64,000 nt of DNA from Nocardia transvalensis (GTDB lineage: Bacteria; Actinomycetota; Actinomycetes; Mycobacteriales; Mycobacteriaceae). Of the stretch, positions 51,485 through 60,370 are shown piece by piece. The stretch lies in the NCBI RefSeq assembly GCF_015477765.1, contig NZ_JADLQQ010000018.1, positions 1-64,000 on the forward strand. The letters run 5' to 3'. The stretch's first letter is position 1, and the number at the start of each line of letters is the position of its first letter. The notes beneath the pieces were generated by a model. The model was not told where the DNA came from. It saw nothing but the letters and a program-made list of their open reading frames with translations, and searched no databases. The position numbers were made by a program, and so were the translations under genes.

Positions 51485-52642
51485 ATGGCGGGCAACCCCG
51501 ATTTCGACCTGTTCAAGCTGGACGACATCCATCACGAACTGCGCGAGGCCATTCGCGGCCTGGCCGAGAAGGAGATCGCCCCGCACGCCAAGGACGTCGA
51601 CGAGCACGCCCGCTTCCCGCAGGAGGCCCTGGACGCGCTGAACGCCGCGGGCTTCAATGCCGTGCACGTGCCCGAGGCCTACGGCGGCCAAGGCGCCGAT
51701 TCGGTCGCGACCTGCATCGTGATCGAGGAGGTCGCCCGGGTCTGCGGATCGTCGTCGCTCATCCCGGCGGTGAACAAGCTCGGCACCATGGGCCTGATCC
51801 TGAGGGGCTCCGAGGAGCTCAAGCAGAAGGTGCTGGCCGACATCGTGGACGGCAAGATGGCCTCCTACTGTCTGTCCGAGCGTGAGGCCGGCTCCGACGC
51901 CGCGAGCATGCGCACCCGCGCCCGCCGCGACGGCGACGACTGGGTCATCAACGGCTCCAAGTGCTGGATCACCAACGGCGGCCAGTCCACCTGGTACACC
52001 GTCATGGCCGTGACCGATCCCGAGAAGGGCGCCAACGGCATCTCGGCGTTCATGGTGCACAAGGACGATCCGGGCTTCGTCGTCGGCCCGCTCGAGCACA
52101 AGCTGGGCATCAAGGGTTCGCCGACCGCCGAGCTGTACTTCGAGAACTGCCGCGTTCCGGGCGACCGGATCATCGGCGAGGAGGGCACGGGCTTCAAGAC
52201 CGCGCTCGCGACCCTCGACCACACCCGCCCGACCATCGGCGCGCAGGCCGTCGGCCTCGCCCAGGGCGCCCTGGACGCCGCGATCGCCTACACCAAGGAC
52301 CGCAAGCAGTTCGGCAAGGCCATCGCCGACTTCCAGAACACCCAGTTCATGCTGGCCGATATGGCGATGAAGATCGAGGCCGCGCGCCTGATGGTTTACA
52401 CCTCCGCCGCCCGCGCCGAGCGCGGCGAGAAGAATCTCGGCTTCATCTCCGCCGCCGCCAAATGCTTCGCCTCCGATGTGGCGATGGAGGTCACCACCAA
52501 CGCCGTGCAATTGTTCGGCGGCGCCGGCTACACCACCGATTTCCCGGTGGAGCGCATGATGCGCGACGCGAAGATCACCCAGATCTACGAGGGCACCAAC
52601 CAGATCCAACGCCTGGTCATGTCCCGCGCCCTGCTGCGCTGA
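51485..52642 (+). CDS. fadE25: acyl-CoA dehydrogenase
   Basis: A 385-residue flavin acyl-CoA dehydrogenase that forms trans-2-enoyl-CoA. It has the N-terminal helical domain, the flavin-binding segment CLSEREAGSDAASM near 130-143 and WITNGG near 161, and a catalytic Glu in the C-terminal IYEGTNQIQRLVMSR. GAGGAG lies upstream of ATG 51485. The neighbourhood (purK-purE-TetR-fadE25) matches mycobacterial fadE25 (Rv3274c). Its chain-length preference is unknown. Confidence 0.92.
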   Translation: MAGNPDFDLFKLDDIHHELREAIRGLAEKEIAPHAKDVDEHARFPQEALDALNAAGFNAVHVPEAYGGQGADSVATCIVIEEVARVCGSSSLIPAVNKLGTMGLILRGSEELKQKVLADIVDGKMASYCLSEREAGSDAASMRTRARRDGDDWVINGSKCWITNGGQSTWYTVMAVTDPEKGANGISAFMVHKDDPGFVVGPLEHKLGIKGSPTAELYFENCRVPGDRIIGEEGTGFKTALATLDHTRPTIGAQAVGLAQGALDAAIAYTKDRKQFGKAIADFQNTQFMLADMAMKIEAARLMVYTSAARAERGEKNLGFISAAAKCFASDVAMEVTTNAVQLFGGAGYTTDFPVERMMRDAKITQIYEGTNQIQRLVMSRALLR

Positions 52643-52703
52643 CGGCGGGGTGGATCCCGGCCGAAAGCTCGCCGGGACGACAGAGTCCGTCTTCTTGCCT
52701 TCG

Positions 52704-52790
52704 TGCCGGGATGACAAGGGTGGGCCGCCCACTTGTCATCCCGGCATGCCTTCTCCGTCTTCCCCGGCATGCCCCCTTCTCCGTCTTCCC
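52704..52790. repeat. intergenic palindrome and direct repeat
   Basis: TGCCGGGATGACAAG at 52704-52718 pairs almost perfectly with the sequence ending at 52746 (one mismatch across a short GGTGGGC/GCCCAC-type core), forming a long hairpin. It is followed by two direct copies of CCGGCATGCC...TTCTCCGTCTTCC at about 52741 and 52764. The 52643-52909 interval shows no gene; it carries only this element and the promoter of the next gene. Confidence 0.75.
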
Positions 52791-52909
52791 GGCGCGCTTT
52801 CCGCCGGGATCTCGCATTTTCCGGATTTTGTTCTTACAGCTGTACGTTCAGTCGCAATCGGGCGAATTGAGGACTATCCGTGCGGGCGCGAGCGGAGCAC
52901 TATTGATGC

Positions 52910-53218
52910 ATGGCCGGAGTCGAGATCAACGACAGGTTCGTCCGGCGCACGTTGGACAACGGGCGTGTCGAAGAGGTCTTGTGGCAGGAACTTTCGGAGG
53001 TGCGGATCATCACCACCCCCGACGGGCCGTTCGCCGACGATGTGTTCTTCGTGCTGATCGGCGCCAAGGGAAACGGTTGCGTGGTTCCGCATTCTGCGGC
53101 CGACACCCGGTTCCTGGCGCGATTGCAGAACTTGCCGGGCTTCGACACCGAGAAGGTGGCCGAGGCGATGGGCAGCGTCCGGGACCGCCAGTTCCTGGTC
53201 TGGCGACGGCGGAATTAG
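52910..53218 (+). CDS. conserved-type small protein of unknown function
   Basis: A 102-residue soluble protein. The pattern (a D-G-R-V-E-E-V-L-W stretch, then VRIITTPDGPFADDVFFVLIG, then a CVVPHSAA segment and LPGFDTEKVAEAMG) is one I associate with a widespread uncharacterised family of about 100 residues. CACTAT lies 6 nt before the ATG, a weak leaderless hexamer. It ends 4 bp inside the convergent GNAT gene. No function is assigned. Confidence 0.65.
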   Translation: MAGVEINDRFVRRTLDNGRVEEVLWQELSEVRIITTPDGPFADDVFFVLIGAKGNGCVVPHSAADTRFLARLQNLPGFDTEKVAEAMGSVRDRQFLVWRRRN

Positions 53219-53505
53219 GCCACCAGGTCCGCGTATTCGCGGTGTTCGTCGATGAACTTCTCCACGTACCAGCACGTGGGAATCACGGAGAAGCCGGCGT
53301 CCCGGGCGTCCCGCAAACCGAATTCGACCACCTGTGCGGCCACCCCGCGGCCCCGGAATTCGGGAAACGTCAGCGTGTGCTGGAAATCCCGGACCTTGCG
53401 GTCGCCGACCACGCGTTCGCTGTAATCGGCGTATCCGGCGAGGGTGTCGTCGAGATAGATCTCGTACCGAGTGGCCTCGACATTGTGCTCGAGCCTGGTC
53501 GTCAT
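53215..53505 (-). CDS. small GNAT-family N-acetyltransferase (YjdJ-like)
   Basis: A 96-residue minimal acetyltransferase of the Gcn5-related N-acetyltransferase type. The acetyl-CoA loop RGRGVAAQV follows the beta-4 strand (HTLTFPEF) near residue 43, and a late helix ends in CWYVEKF. GGAG lies upstream of the ATG on this strand. It is convergent with the preceding small gene by 4 bp. The family acetylates small or protein substrates; the target is unknown. Confidence 0.82.
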   Translation of the reverse strand: MTTRLEHNVEATRYEIYLDDTLAGYADYSERVVGDRKVRDFQHTLTFPEFRGRGVAAQVVEFGLRDARDAGFSVIPTCWYVEKFIDEHREYADLVA

Positions 53506-53550
53506 GTTCGGTGGAACTCCTTCGTCACCGCCATTGTTCCGTTCTGCCGA

Positions 53551-54909
53551 CTACAACACAGCTCCGGGGTTGAGTATGCCGTGTGAATCCAGCGCGTCCT
53601 TGATGCGCCGCGTCAGCGCCATCACCTCCGGGCCCACCTGATCGGGTAGCCACGGCTTCTTCAGCCGCCCGACGCCGTGTTCACCGGTGATGGTGCCGCC
53701 CAGGGCGATCGCCAGCTCCATGATCTCGCCGAAGGCCCGGTGGGCACGCTCGCTCTGCTCGGGGTCGGCGGGGTCGTGCACGATCAGCGGATGGGTGTTG
53801 CCGTCGCCGGCGTGGGCGATCACCGAGACCAGCACGTCCCGGCGGCGGGCGATCTCGGCGATGCCGGTGACGAGGTCGCCCAGCCGCGGCAGCGGCACCC
53901 CGACATCCTCGAGCAGCAGCGGCCCTTTACGTTCCACCGCGGGGATCGCGAAACGCCGTGCCGCGCTGAATGCTTCGCCCTCCTCGGGGTCGTCGGTATT
54001 GAAAACCTCGGCGGCACCGGCCTTTTCGCAGGCGGCCACCATGACCTCGGCCTCTCGTGCGGCGTATTCGCCCGGCGCATCCGAGCGCGCCACCAACATG
54101 GCGGCCGCGGTGCGGTCCAGCCCCATCCGCAGCTCATCCTCCACCGCGTTGATCGCGACCGCGTCCATGAACTCGAGCATCGAGGGCCGCAGCTGTCCGG
54201 TGATGGCCAGGATCGCGTCGATGGCCTCGGTGAGCGTGGCGAAGGTGGCGACCACGGTGCTCTGCGGCGGCTGCGCGGGCAGCAGGCGCAGGGTCAGCTC
54301 GGTGATGACGCCCAGGGTGCCCTCGCTGCCGACGAACAGCTTGGTCAGCGACAGCCCCGCGGAGTCCTTCAGCCGGGGGCCGCCCAGGCGCACCACCGTG
54401 CCGTCGGCCAGCACCACCTCCATGCCGAGAACGTAATCGGTTGTCACGCCGTACTTCACACAGCACAGCCCGCCGGCGTTGGTGGCGGCGTTGCCGCCGA
54501 TGGAGCAGATCTCGAACGACGATGGATCCGGCGGATACCACAGCCCGTGCTCGGCGACGGCCCGCTTGACCTCCGCATTCAACAGTCCCGGCTGCGCCAC
54601 GGCGGTGCGGGTGACCGGGTCGACCGTGATCTGCCGCATCCGCTCGGTGCTCAGCAGCAGCGCCCCGTTCTGCGCGGTGGCGCCGCCGGACAGCCCGGTG
54701 CCCGCACCCCGCGGCACCACCGGAACCCGATGTTCGTCCGCCCACCGCAGCACCGTGGCGACCTGCTCGGTGGTGGTCGGGCGCACCAGCGCCAGTGGCG
54801 TCCCGGCGTCCGGATCCAGTGCCCGGTCCTGTCGATATCCGGCGAGAATGTCCGGGTCGGTGACCAGCGTGCCCTCGGGTAGCGCGGCGGCAAGGGTGTT
54901 CACGTCCAC
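53551..54909 (-). CDS. FAD-linked 2-hydroxyacid dehydrogenase (GlcD/D-lactate type)
   Basis: A 452-residue VAO/PCMH-fold oxidoreductase that oxidises D-lactate, glycolate or another D-2-hydroxy acid and passes electrons to quinone. The FAD motif VPRGAGTGLSGGAT lies near residues 60-73, a second FAD segment with GNAATNAGG near 142, and the C-terminal domain holds HAGDGNTHPLIV near 367, where two histidines bind metal. TAGGTT (54916-54921 on this strand) lies 6 nt before the GTG start. No cytochrome partner is nearby. Confidence 0.88.
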   Translation of the reverse strand: MDVNTLAAALPEGTLVTDPDILAGYRQDRALDPDAGTPLALVRPTTTEQVATVLRWADEHRVPVVPRGAGTGLSGGATAQNGALLLSTERMRQITVDPVTRTAVAQPGLLNAEVKRAVAEHGLWYPPDPSSFEICSIGGNAATNAGGLCCVKYGVTTDYVLGMEVVLADGTVVRLGGPRLKDSAGLSLTKLFVGSEGTLGVITELTLRLLPAQPPQSTVVATFATLTEAIDAILAITGQLRPSMLEFMDAVAINAVEDELRMGLDRTAAAMLVARSDAPGEYAAREAEVMVAACEKAGAAEVFNTDDPEEGEAFSAARRFAIPAVERKGPLLLEDVGVPLPRLGDLVTGIAEIARRRDVLVSVIAHAGDGNTHPLIVHDPADPEQSERAHRAFGEIMELAIALGGTITGEHGVGRLKKPWLPDQVGPEVMALTRRIKDALDSHGILNPGAVL

Positions 54910-54978
54910 ACCACGAACCTACGTGGTCGTCGAGTCCGCTGGTGGAGGGGCGTTCACCGCGCAGTAAACTGCCGCGTT

Positions 54979-55299
54979 GTGTCCGATGCCAAGCTAGAGA
55001 TCCAGATGTTGCACGACCGGGTCATGGTTCGCGTGGCCCAGGAATCTGGCGAGCGGCGGAGCAGCGGCGGCATCCTCATTCCGGCCACTGCACAGGTGGC
55101 CAAGCGCTTGACCTGGGGCGAGGTGTGCGGGGCGGGATCGCATGTGCGCAGCGTGAGCGTGGGAGACCGGGTGCTGTTCAGCGCCGAGGACCAGTTCGAG
55201 GTCGAGGTCCAGGGCCAGGCGTACCTGGTCCTGCGCGAGCGCGACCTGCACGCCGTCGCCAGTGAGCGGCCGGAGCACGGGACCGGCTTGTACTTGTGA
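54979..55299 (+). CDS. GroES-like co-chaperonin family protein
   Basis: A 106-residue protein with the Cpn10 beta-barrel pattern: LHDRVMVRVAQESGE, then an SSGGILIPA mobile-loop-like stretch at about 28-36 and GEVCGAGS near 50. It lacks the groEL neighbour and is longer at the C-terminus than typical GroES, with an acidic tail ending in LYL. It may be a second co-chaperonin or a GroES-fold protein with another role. TAAACT lies 8 nt before GTG 54979, a leaderless start. Confidence 0.75.
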   Translation: MSDAKLEIQMLHDRVMVRVAQESGERRSSGGILIPATAQVAKRLTWGEVCGAGSHVRSVSVGDRVLFSAEDQFEVEVQGQAYLVLRERDLHAVASERPEHGTGLYL

Positions 55300-55312
55300 G
55301 ACGGGGAGGGCG

Positions 55313-55966
55313 TCAAGCGGGGCGGCTGAGCAGCGTGTCGACGCGGTCGCCGTCGATGATGACGGCGTCGTCGTCGGTCAGCGCCCAGTGCGGCACGCCC
55401 GCCGCCCGGTATTCCGCGGCGATGCGGGTGCAACTGCCGTCGGGGTCGGTGGCCGGGGAGTCGACGTGCGGGACGATCCGGTGCCCCACCAATCCCACAC
55501 CGTCCCAGCGGGGTTCGATGCCGCAGGCGGAGGCGACCTCGGCCGGGTCGTCGGCGGCCTCCAGGCCGTGCAGATCCGGAGTGAGGACACAGGCCCCGGC
55601 GCTGTAGCCCGCGTAGACCAGTGCGTCCTCGGCCAGCAGTGCGGGCAGGACGAGATCGGCGCCGCTGCGGGCGAATTGGGCACGTAGCACGAAGGTATTG
55701 CCGCCGCGCGCCCACACCAGCCGATAGCGTCTCAGCGATTTCTCCAGTTCGGCGGTGCGACCCACATAGTCGCGCAGATCGAGCACATCGGGCCGGAAAC
55801 CCAACCGGCGCAGGGGAACCAGATCGCTGGTCACCGCGCTCTGCCAGGCCTCGGGCCAGGCGTCGAAGGCGTTCGGGATCACCGCGACCGGGCCCGGCTC
55901 GCCGACCAGCGCGGCGAACCGGTCGTAGTGCGCCCCGAATCGGTAGCTGGACAGGAACAGTCGCAC
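55313..55966 (-). CDS. peptidase E (S51) family protein
   Basis: A 217-residue dipeptidase E-like enzyme of the DJ-1/GAT fold. The nucleophile serine lies in GYSAGACVL near residue 121, with the Gly-rich oxyanion ARGGNT near 88 and an acid/His pair further on (HIVPHVD near 165). Peptidase E cleaves N-terminal Asp dipeptides; the related cyanophycinases hydrolyse beta-linked aspartyl bonds. It is the last gene of a minus-strand run with HIT and mycothiol-isomerase genes. Confidence 0.85.
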   Translation of the reverse strand: MRLFLSSYRFGAHYDRFAALVGEPGPVAVIPNAFDAWPEAWQSAVTSDLVPLRRLGFRPDVLDLRDYVGRTAELEKSLRRYRLVWARGGNTFVLRAQFARSGADLVLPALLAEDALVYAGYSAGACVLTPDLHGLEAADDPAEVASACGIEPRWDGVGLVGHRIVPHVDSPATDPDGSCTRIAAEYRAAGVPHWALTDDDAVIIDGDRVDTLLSRPA

Positions 55967-55972
55967 CGCGGC

Positions 55973-56788
55973 TCAGAGGGTGAAGGCCAGGTTGCGAACC
56001 ACCCGGCGTCCCAATTCCTCGTCGCCGGACACCTCGATCCGCTCGGCGTGCGCATCCGCTGTCGTGCGGCCGCCGCACAGCCGGGCGAACAGACCCGAGT
56101 CGAGCCGGACCACCACGTCGGGCGAACGATCCAGGGTGGCAACGAGTTCGGCCCGCTCCTCGACCTGCACATGCAGGGACCGGGTGACCGGCCCGGTCAG
56201 GTCGATGGTGATGCGTGAACCGGCGGGTGCCTTACCCCGCTTGGCCACGATGCGTCCGATGAAGGGTTCGATCTCGTCGACGGCCAGCTCCGCGCGCCGC
56301 CCGCCCTCGTCGATCCGGACGTCGAGTGCGTCGGCGATATCGAGTTCGTGCATCCAGCAGTCGAACAGCCGCACCCGCATGAACCGGCCGTAGGGCACCA
56401 CGCCGATCGGCGACCGGATCTCGGCCTGCCAGGCGGTGTCGTCCATCGCAGCCAGCGCCTTACGGCGGCGGTCGGTGACCTCCCCGAAGCGCGCCAGCAG
56501 CTGTGCCCCGGTCAGCGGTCGCAGCGAGATCAGCCACGCCTCGTTGAAGGCGCCGGTGTCGTTGCGGACGTGGTCCAGGGCCCGCACGTCGGTGTCGACC
56601 TGCGGCATCGGCTCGCCCAGCAGCATGGATTCGGTGCCGACCACGTGGGCGATCACGTCGAACACCGTCCAGCCCGGCAGCGGGGACGGTGTGCGCCAGC
56701 GGCTTTCCTCCAGATCGGTCACCAGCCGGGCCAGCGCCTCCCACTGTGCCGACAGGGCCGTCATGAGTTCGGTGCGGTCGAGCGTCAT
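55973..56788 (-). CDS. maleylpyruvate isomerase/mycothiol-dependent enzyme family protein
   Basis: A 271-residue protein of the DinB-like/MDMPI_N plus sterol-carrier-like C-terminal type, whose best-studied member is mycothiol-dependent maleylpyruvate isomerase. A putative metal site is formed by His in FDVIAHVVG near residue 45 and WMHELDI near 146. It overlaps the HIT gene by 4 bp, so the two are an operon. The substrate is not known; in this genus such proteins are many and use mycothiol in place of glutathione. Confidence 0.85.
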   Translation of the reverse strand: MTLDRTELMTALSAQWEALARLVTDLEESRWRTPSPLPGWTVFDVIAHVVGTESMLLGEPMPQVDTDVRALDHVRNDTGAFNEAWLISLRPLTGAQLLARFGEVTDRRRKALAAMDDTAWQAEIRSPIGVVPYGRFMRVRLFDCWMHELDIADALDVRIDEGGRRAELAVDEIEPFIGRIVAKRGKAPAGSRITIDLTGPVTRSLHVQVEERAELVATLDRSPDVVVRLDSGLFARLCGGRTTADAHAERIEVSGDEELGRRVVRNLAFTL

Positions 56789-57234
56789 GCGCGGGTTTCC
56801 TTCTCCTCGTTGTCCAGCCGATCCAGGCCGGCGCGAATCGCCGCGGCCGTGGCCTCGGTCTCGTGCGGTCGGCGCAGCAGAATTCCCTTGGCGAACAGGA
56901 ACCGGTCGCCGTGCTGTCGCGGGACCACGTGCAGATGCACGTGGTGGACCGTCTGGAAGGCCGCCTTCCCGTCGTTGAGCACCAGGTTCGCGCCGTCGGC
57001 ACCGAGATCGCTGCGGCGCAGGGCCTTGGCGATGCGGTGGCCCAGGGTGAAGATGCGGGCGCCGAGCGCGGCATCCAGATCGTCCAGATCCGTCGCGTGG
57101 ACCTTCGGAACGACGAGGGTGTGCCCGCGGGTGATGGGCCGGATGTCGAGGAATGCATACAGCTCGTCGTCCTCGTAGACCTTGGTCGACGGCGCGGTTC
57201 CCGCAACGATGCGGCAGAAGAGGCAGCCACTCAC
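56785..57234 (-). CDS. HIT-family nucleotide hydrolase
   Basis: A 149-residue Histidine-Triad protein. The catalytic HVHLHVV motif lies near residue 100, and a paired-cysteine start (CLFC) at residues 4-7 suggests a zinc knuckle. It hydrolyses nucleoside phosphoramidates or dinucleoside polyphosphates. GTG 57234 is chosen; a longer upstream reading frame adds an Arg-rich, non-conserved extension. It is the first gene of the minus-strand HIT-MDMPI-PepE run. Confidence 0.87.
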   Translation of the reverse strand: MSGCLFCRIVAGTAPSTKVYEDDELYAFLDIRPITRGHTLVVPKVHATDLDDLDAALGARIFTLGHRIAKALRRSDLGADGANLVLNDGKAAFQTVHHVHLHVVPRQHGDRFLFAKGILLRRPHETEATAAAIRAGLDRLDNEEKETRA

Positions 57235-57474
57235 CCCGCTGACATTACGGCGTACGAGCGGCGGGCGACAGGCCCGGCGATCTCTTCGGTTGGGGGACAA
57301 TTCGGAGGAATTTCACCCAGCGCTGTGATGTTGATCTCGGCTACGCTCACCGGCAACCGGGTATTCTCTCCGAACCTACTACTAAGTAAGTTCCTCGAAC
57401 GCCGGACCGGTCACAGCGGCCCACCATGGACGGTGGGGGCCAGCCATCCGTCACAAGTCAAAGGAAGTCGACCA

Positions 57475-58623
57475 GTGGAGACAACGCAAAGCGCAGACGC
57501 GGACGCGCGGCACGACGCTGAGCAGCGTGATCCCCACGGCACGCGTGTCGGGGTCGTTCGCGAGACGAACCCCGACGAGCGCCGCGTCGCGTTGGTGCCG
57601 AAGATCATCCCGACCCTGCTGCGTCAGGGGGTGCAGGTGATCGTCGAGCCGGGGGCCGGATCGGGGGCGCTGATCCCCGACGAGGCCTATACCGAGGTGG
57701 GTGCCACCCTCGGTGATCCGTGGTCGGCGGAGGTGGTGGTGAAGGTGGCTCCGCCCAACGACGCCGAGATCGCGAAGCTGTCGGCGGGGCAGACCCTCAT
57801 CGGCTTCCTGGCGCCGCGCAGTGCCGACAACAAGATCGGCGAGCTGAAGGCCGCCGGGGTGCAAGCCTTTGCGGTGGAGGCGATTCCGCGCATCTCGCGG
57901 GCCCAGGTGATGGACGCACTGTCGTCGCAGGCCAACGTAGCCGGGTACAAGGCGGTGCTGTTGGCGGCCTCGGAGGCGACGCGGTTCTTCCCGATGCTCA
58001 CCACCGCGGCGGGCACGGTGAAGCCCGCGACGGTGCTGGTCCTCGGCGTGGGCGTGGCGGGCCTGCAGGCCCTGGCCACCGCCAAGCGGCTGGGCGCCCG
58101 CACCACCGGCTACGACGTGCGGCCGGAGGTGGCCGATCAGGTGCGGTCGGTGGGTGCACAGTGGCTGGATCTGGGCATCGACGCCGCCGGGGAGGGCGGC
58201 TACGCGCGCGAACTCACCGAGGAGGAGAAGGCCACCCAGCAGCAGGCCCTCGAGGATGCGATCAAGGGCTTCGACGTGGTGATCACCACGGCGCTGGTGC
58301 CCGGGCGGCCCGCGCCGCGACTGGTGACGGCCGCGGCGGTGGAAGGGATGAAGCCCGGCAGCGTCATCGTCGACCTGGCGGGTGAGACCGGCGGCAACTG
58401 CGAGCTGACCGAACCGGGCAAAACCGTTGTCAAGCACGGCGTCACGATCGCCTCACCGCTGAACCTGCCCGCCACCATGCCCGAGCATGCGAGCGAGCTG
58501 TACTCGAAAAATATTGCGGCCCTGCTGGAATTGATGCTGACCGACGGGCGCCTCGAGCCCGACTTCGGCGATCAGGTGCTGGCCGATTCCTGCGTCACCC
58601 GCGAGAAGAAGGTGGATAGCTGA
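57475..58623 (+). CDS. pntAA: NAD(P) transhydrogenase subunit alpha, NAD(H)-binding part
   Basis: A 382-residue dI domain of the proton-translocating transhydrogenase, which moves hydride between NADH and NADP+ using the proton gradient. It is alanine-dehydrogenase-like, with the Rossmann motif LVLGVGVAGLQALATAKRLG near 190 and the RETNPDERRVAL start. AAGGAAG lies upstream of GTG 57475, so a much longer in-frame upstream extension is rejected. The 57235-57474 gap contains a promoter and a small TACTAAGTA palindrome. Subunits AB and B follow. Confidence 0.93.
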   Translation: METTQSADADARHDAEQRDPHGTRVGVVRETNPDERRVALVPKIIPTLLRQGVQVIVEPGAGSGALIPDEAYTEVGATLGDPWSAEVVVKVAPPNDAEIAKLSAGQTLIGFLAPRSADNKIGELKAAGVQAFAVEAIPRISRAQVMDALSSQANVAGYKAVLLAASEATRFFPMLTTAAGTVKPATVLVLGVGVAGLQALATAKRLGARTTGYDVRPEVADQVRSVGAQWLDLGIDAAGEGGYARELTEEEKATQQQALEDAIKGFDVVITTALVPGRPAPRLVTAAAVEGMKPGSVIVDLAGETGGNCELTEPGKTVVKHGVTIASPLNLPATMPEHASELYSKNIAALLELMLTDGRLEPDFGDQVLADSCVTREKKVDS

Positions 58624-58949
58624 TGTACACCGAACTGCTGGCGAATATCGCGATTCTGGTGCTGTCCGGGTTCGTCGGTTTCGCCGTTATCTCGAAGGTG
58701 CCCAATACCCTGCACACGCCGCTGATGTCGGGTACGAACGCCATTCACGGCATCGTGGTGCTGGGTGCGCTGGTGGTGCTGGGCCGCAACGAGCATCCCT
58801 CGGTGGCCGAGCAGATCATCCTGTTCGTCGCCGTGGTGTTCGGAACCCTCAACGTCATCGGCGGTTTCGTCGTGACGGACCGAATGCTGGGAATGTTCAA
58901 GGGGAAGAAGCCCGCCGCGGCCACGCAGGCGGAGAAGGCGGGTAAGTAG
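58623..58949 (+). CDS. pntAB: NAD(P) transhydrogenase subunit alpha part 2 (membrane)
   Basis: A 108-residue membrane part of the alpha subunit with three helices at about 4-24, 35-55 and 60-85, including VPNTLHTPLMSGTNAIHG, which is conserved at the proton-channel interface. ATG overlaps the pntAA stop by 1 bp (TGATG), and pntB follows after 2 bp. The split of PntA into AA and AB is common in actinobacteria and rhodobacteria. Confidence 0.93.
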   Translation: MYTELLANIAILVLSGFVGFAVISKVPNTLHTPLMSGTNAIHGIVVLGALVVLGRNEHPSVAEQIILFVAVVFGTLNVIGGFVVTDRMLGMFKGKKPAAATQAEKAGK

Positions 58950-58951
58950 CC

Positions 58952-60361
58952 GTGGACAATCTGGTCAATATCCTCTACATCATCGCCTTTTCGCTGTTCA
59001 TCTACGGCCTGATGGGCCTGACCGGCCCGAAGACAGCGGTGCGGGGCAACTGGATCGCCGCGGCCGGTATGGCGCTCGCGGTGATCGCGACCTTCATCTC
59101 CATTCGCGACACCTCGAACTGGATCGTCATCGCGGCGGGCCTGATCGTCGGTGTGGCGCTGGGTGTTCCGCCGGCGAAGTTCACCAAGATGACCGCGATG
59201 CCGCAGCTGGTGGCCGCGTTCAACGGTGTCGGCGGTGGCACGGTGGCGTTGATCTCGCTGTCGGAATTCCTGAACACCCAAGGGTTTTCCCGGATTCCGG
59301 AGCAGCCGAGCGTGCACATCGTGATCGCCTCGCTGTTCGCGGCGATCATCGGATCGGTGTCGTTCTGGGGTTCGCTGATCGCCTTCGGCAAGCTGCAGGA
59401 GATTCTGCCGGGCCGCCCGATCGGTATCGGAAAAGCGCAGCAGCCGTTGAACATTCTGCTGCTCGTCGGCGCCGTCGCCGCCGCGGTGGTGATCGGACTG
59501 GGCGCCGCGAAGGACGGCGTGCCGACCTGGTGGATGGTGCTGGTGCTGGTCCTGGCGGCCGTGCTGGGCCTGATGGTGGTGCTGCCGATCGGTGGTGCCG
59601 ATATGCCGGTGGTCATCTCGCTGCTCAACGCGCTCACCGGATTGTCGGCCGCCGCGGCCGGTCTGGCGCTGAACAACACCGCCATGATCGTGGCGGGCAT
59701 GATCGTCGGCGCGTCCGGCACCATCCTGACCAATCTGATGGCCAAGGCGATGAACCGGTCCATTCCGGCGATCGTGGCCGGCGGCTTCGGTGGCGGGGGA
59801 GCGATCGCCGCCACGGGAGGCGAGCAGAAGCAGGCCAAGGCCACCTCGGCCGCCGACGCCGCAATTCAGATGGCCTACGCCAACCAGGTCATCGTGGTAC
59901 CCGGCTACGGTATGGCCGTCGCGCAGGCGCAGCACGCGGTCAAGGAGATGGCGACGCTGCTCGAGGCCAAGGGTGTGGAGGTCAAGTACGCCATCCATCC
60001 GGTGGCCGGTCGCATGCCCGGGCATATGAACGTGCTGCTGGCCGAGGCGGAGGTGCCCTACGACTCGCTCAAGGAAATGGACGAGATCAACGGCGAATTC
60101 TCCCGCACGGACGTGGCTTTGGTGATCGGCGCCAACGATGTCACCAATCCCGCCGCCCGCGAGGACACCTCGAGCCCCATCTACGGTATGCCGGTACTGA
60201 ATGTGGACCAGGCGAAATCGGTGATCGTGCTGAAGCGTTCGATGAATTCCGGTTTCGCCGGGATCGATAACCCGCTGTTCTATTCCGATCACACGTCCAT
60301 GCTGTTCGGCGATGCCAAGAAGTCGGTCGGCGCGGTGACCGAGGAACTCAAGGCGCTGTAG
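58952..60361 (+). CDS. pntB: NAD(P) transhydrogenase subunit beta
   Basis: A 469-residue beta subunit with about eight membrane helices (residues 1-260) and the C-terminal soluble NADP(H)-binding dIII domain (about 290-469), which has the inverted Rossmann GYGMAVAQAQHAV motif near 315 and ANDVTNPAARED near 390. GTG start, 2 bp after pntAB. It completes an operon that supplies NADPH from NADH; the gene is not followed by any related gene. Confidence 0.94.
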   Translation: MDNLVNILYIIAFSLFIYGLMGLTGPKTAVRGNWIAAAGMALAVIATFISIRDTSNWIVIAAGLIVGVALGVPPAKFTKMTAMPQLVAAFNGVGGGTVALISLSEFLNTQGFSRIPEQPSVHIVIASLFAAIIGSVSFWGSLIAFGKLQEILPGRPIGIGKAQQPLNILLLVGAVAAAVVIGLGAAKDGVPTWWMVLVLVLAAVLGLMVVLPIGGADMPVVISLLNALTGLSAAAAGLALNNTAMIVAGMIVGASGTILTNLMAKAMNRSIPAIVAGGFGGGGAIAATGGEQKQAKATSAADAAIQMAYANQVIVVPGYGMAVAQAQHAVKEMATLLEAKGVEVKYAIHPVAGRMPGHMNVLLAEAEVPYDSLKEMDEINGEFSRTDVALVIGANDVTNPAAREDTSSPIYGMPVLNVDQAKSVIVLKRSMNSGFAGIDNPLFYSDHTSMLFGDAKKSVGAVTEELKAL

Positions 60362-60370
60362 GGGTTTCGG

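Noticed and set aside
56863..57474. Long upstream extension of pntAA
   Set aside because: It lies antisense to the HIT gene. GTG 57475 has AAGGAAG upstream and gives the family N-terminus.
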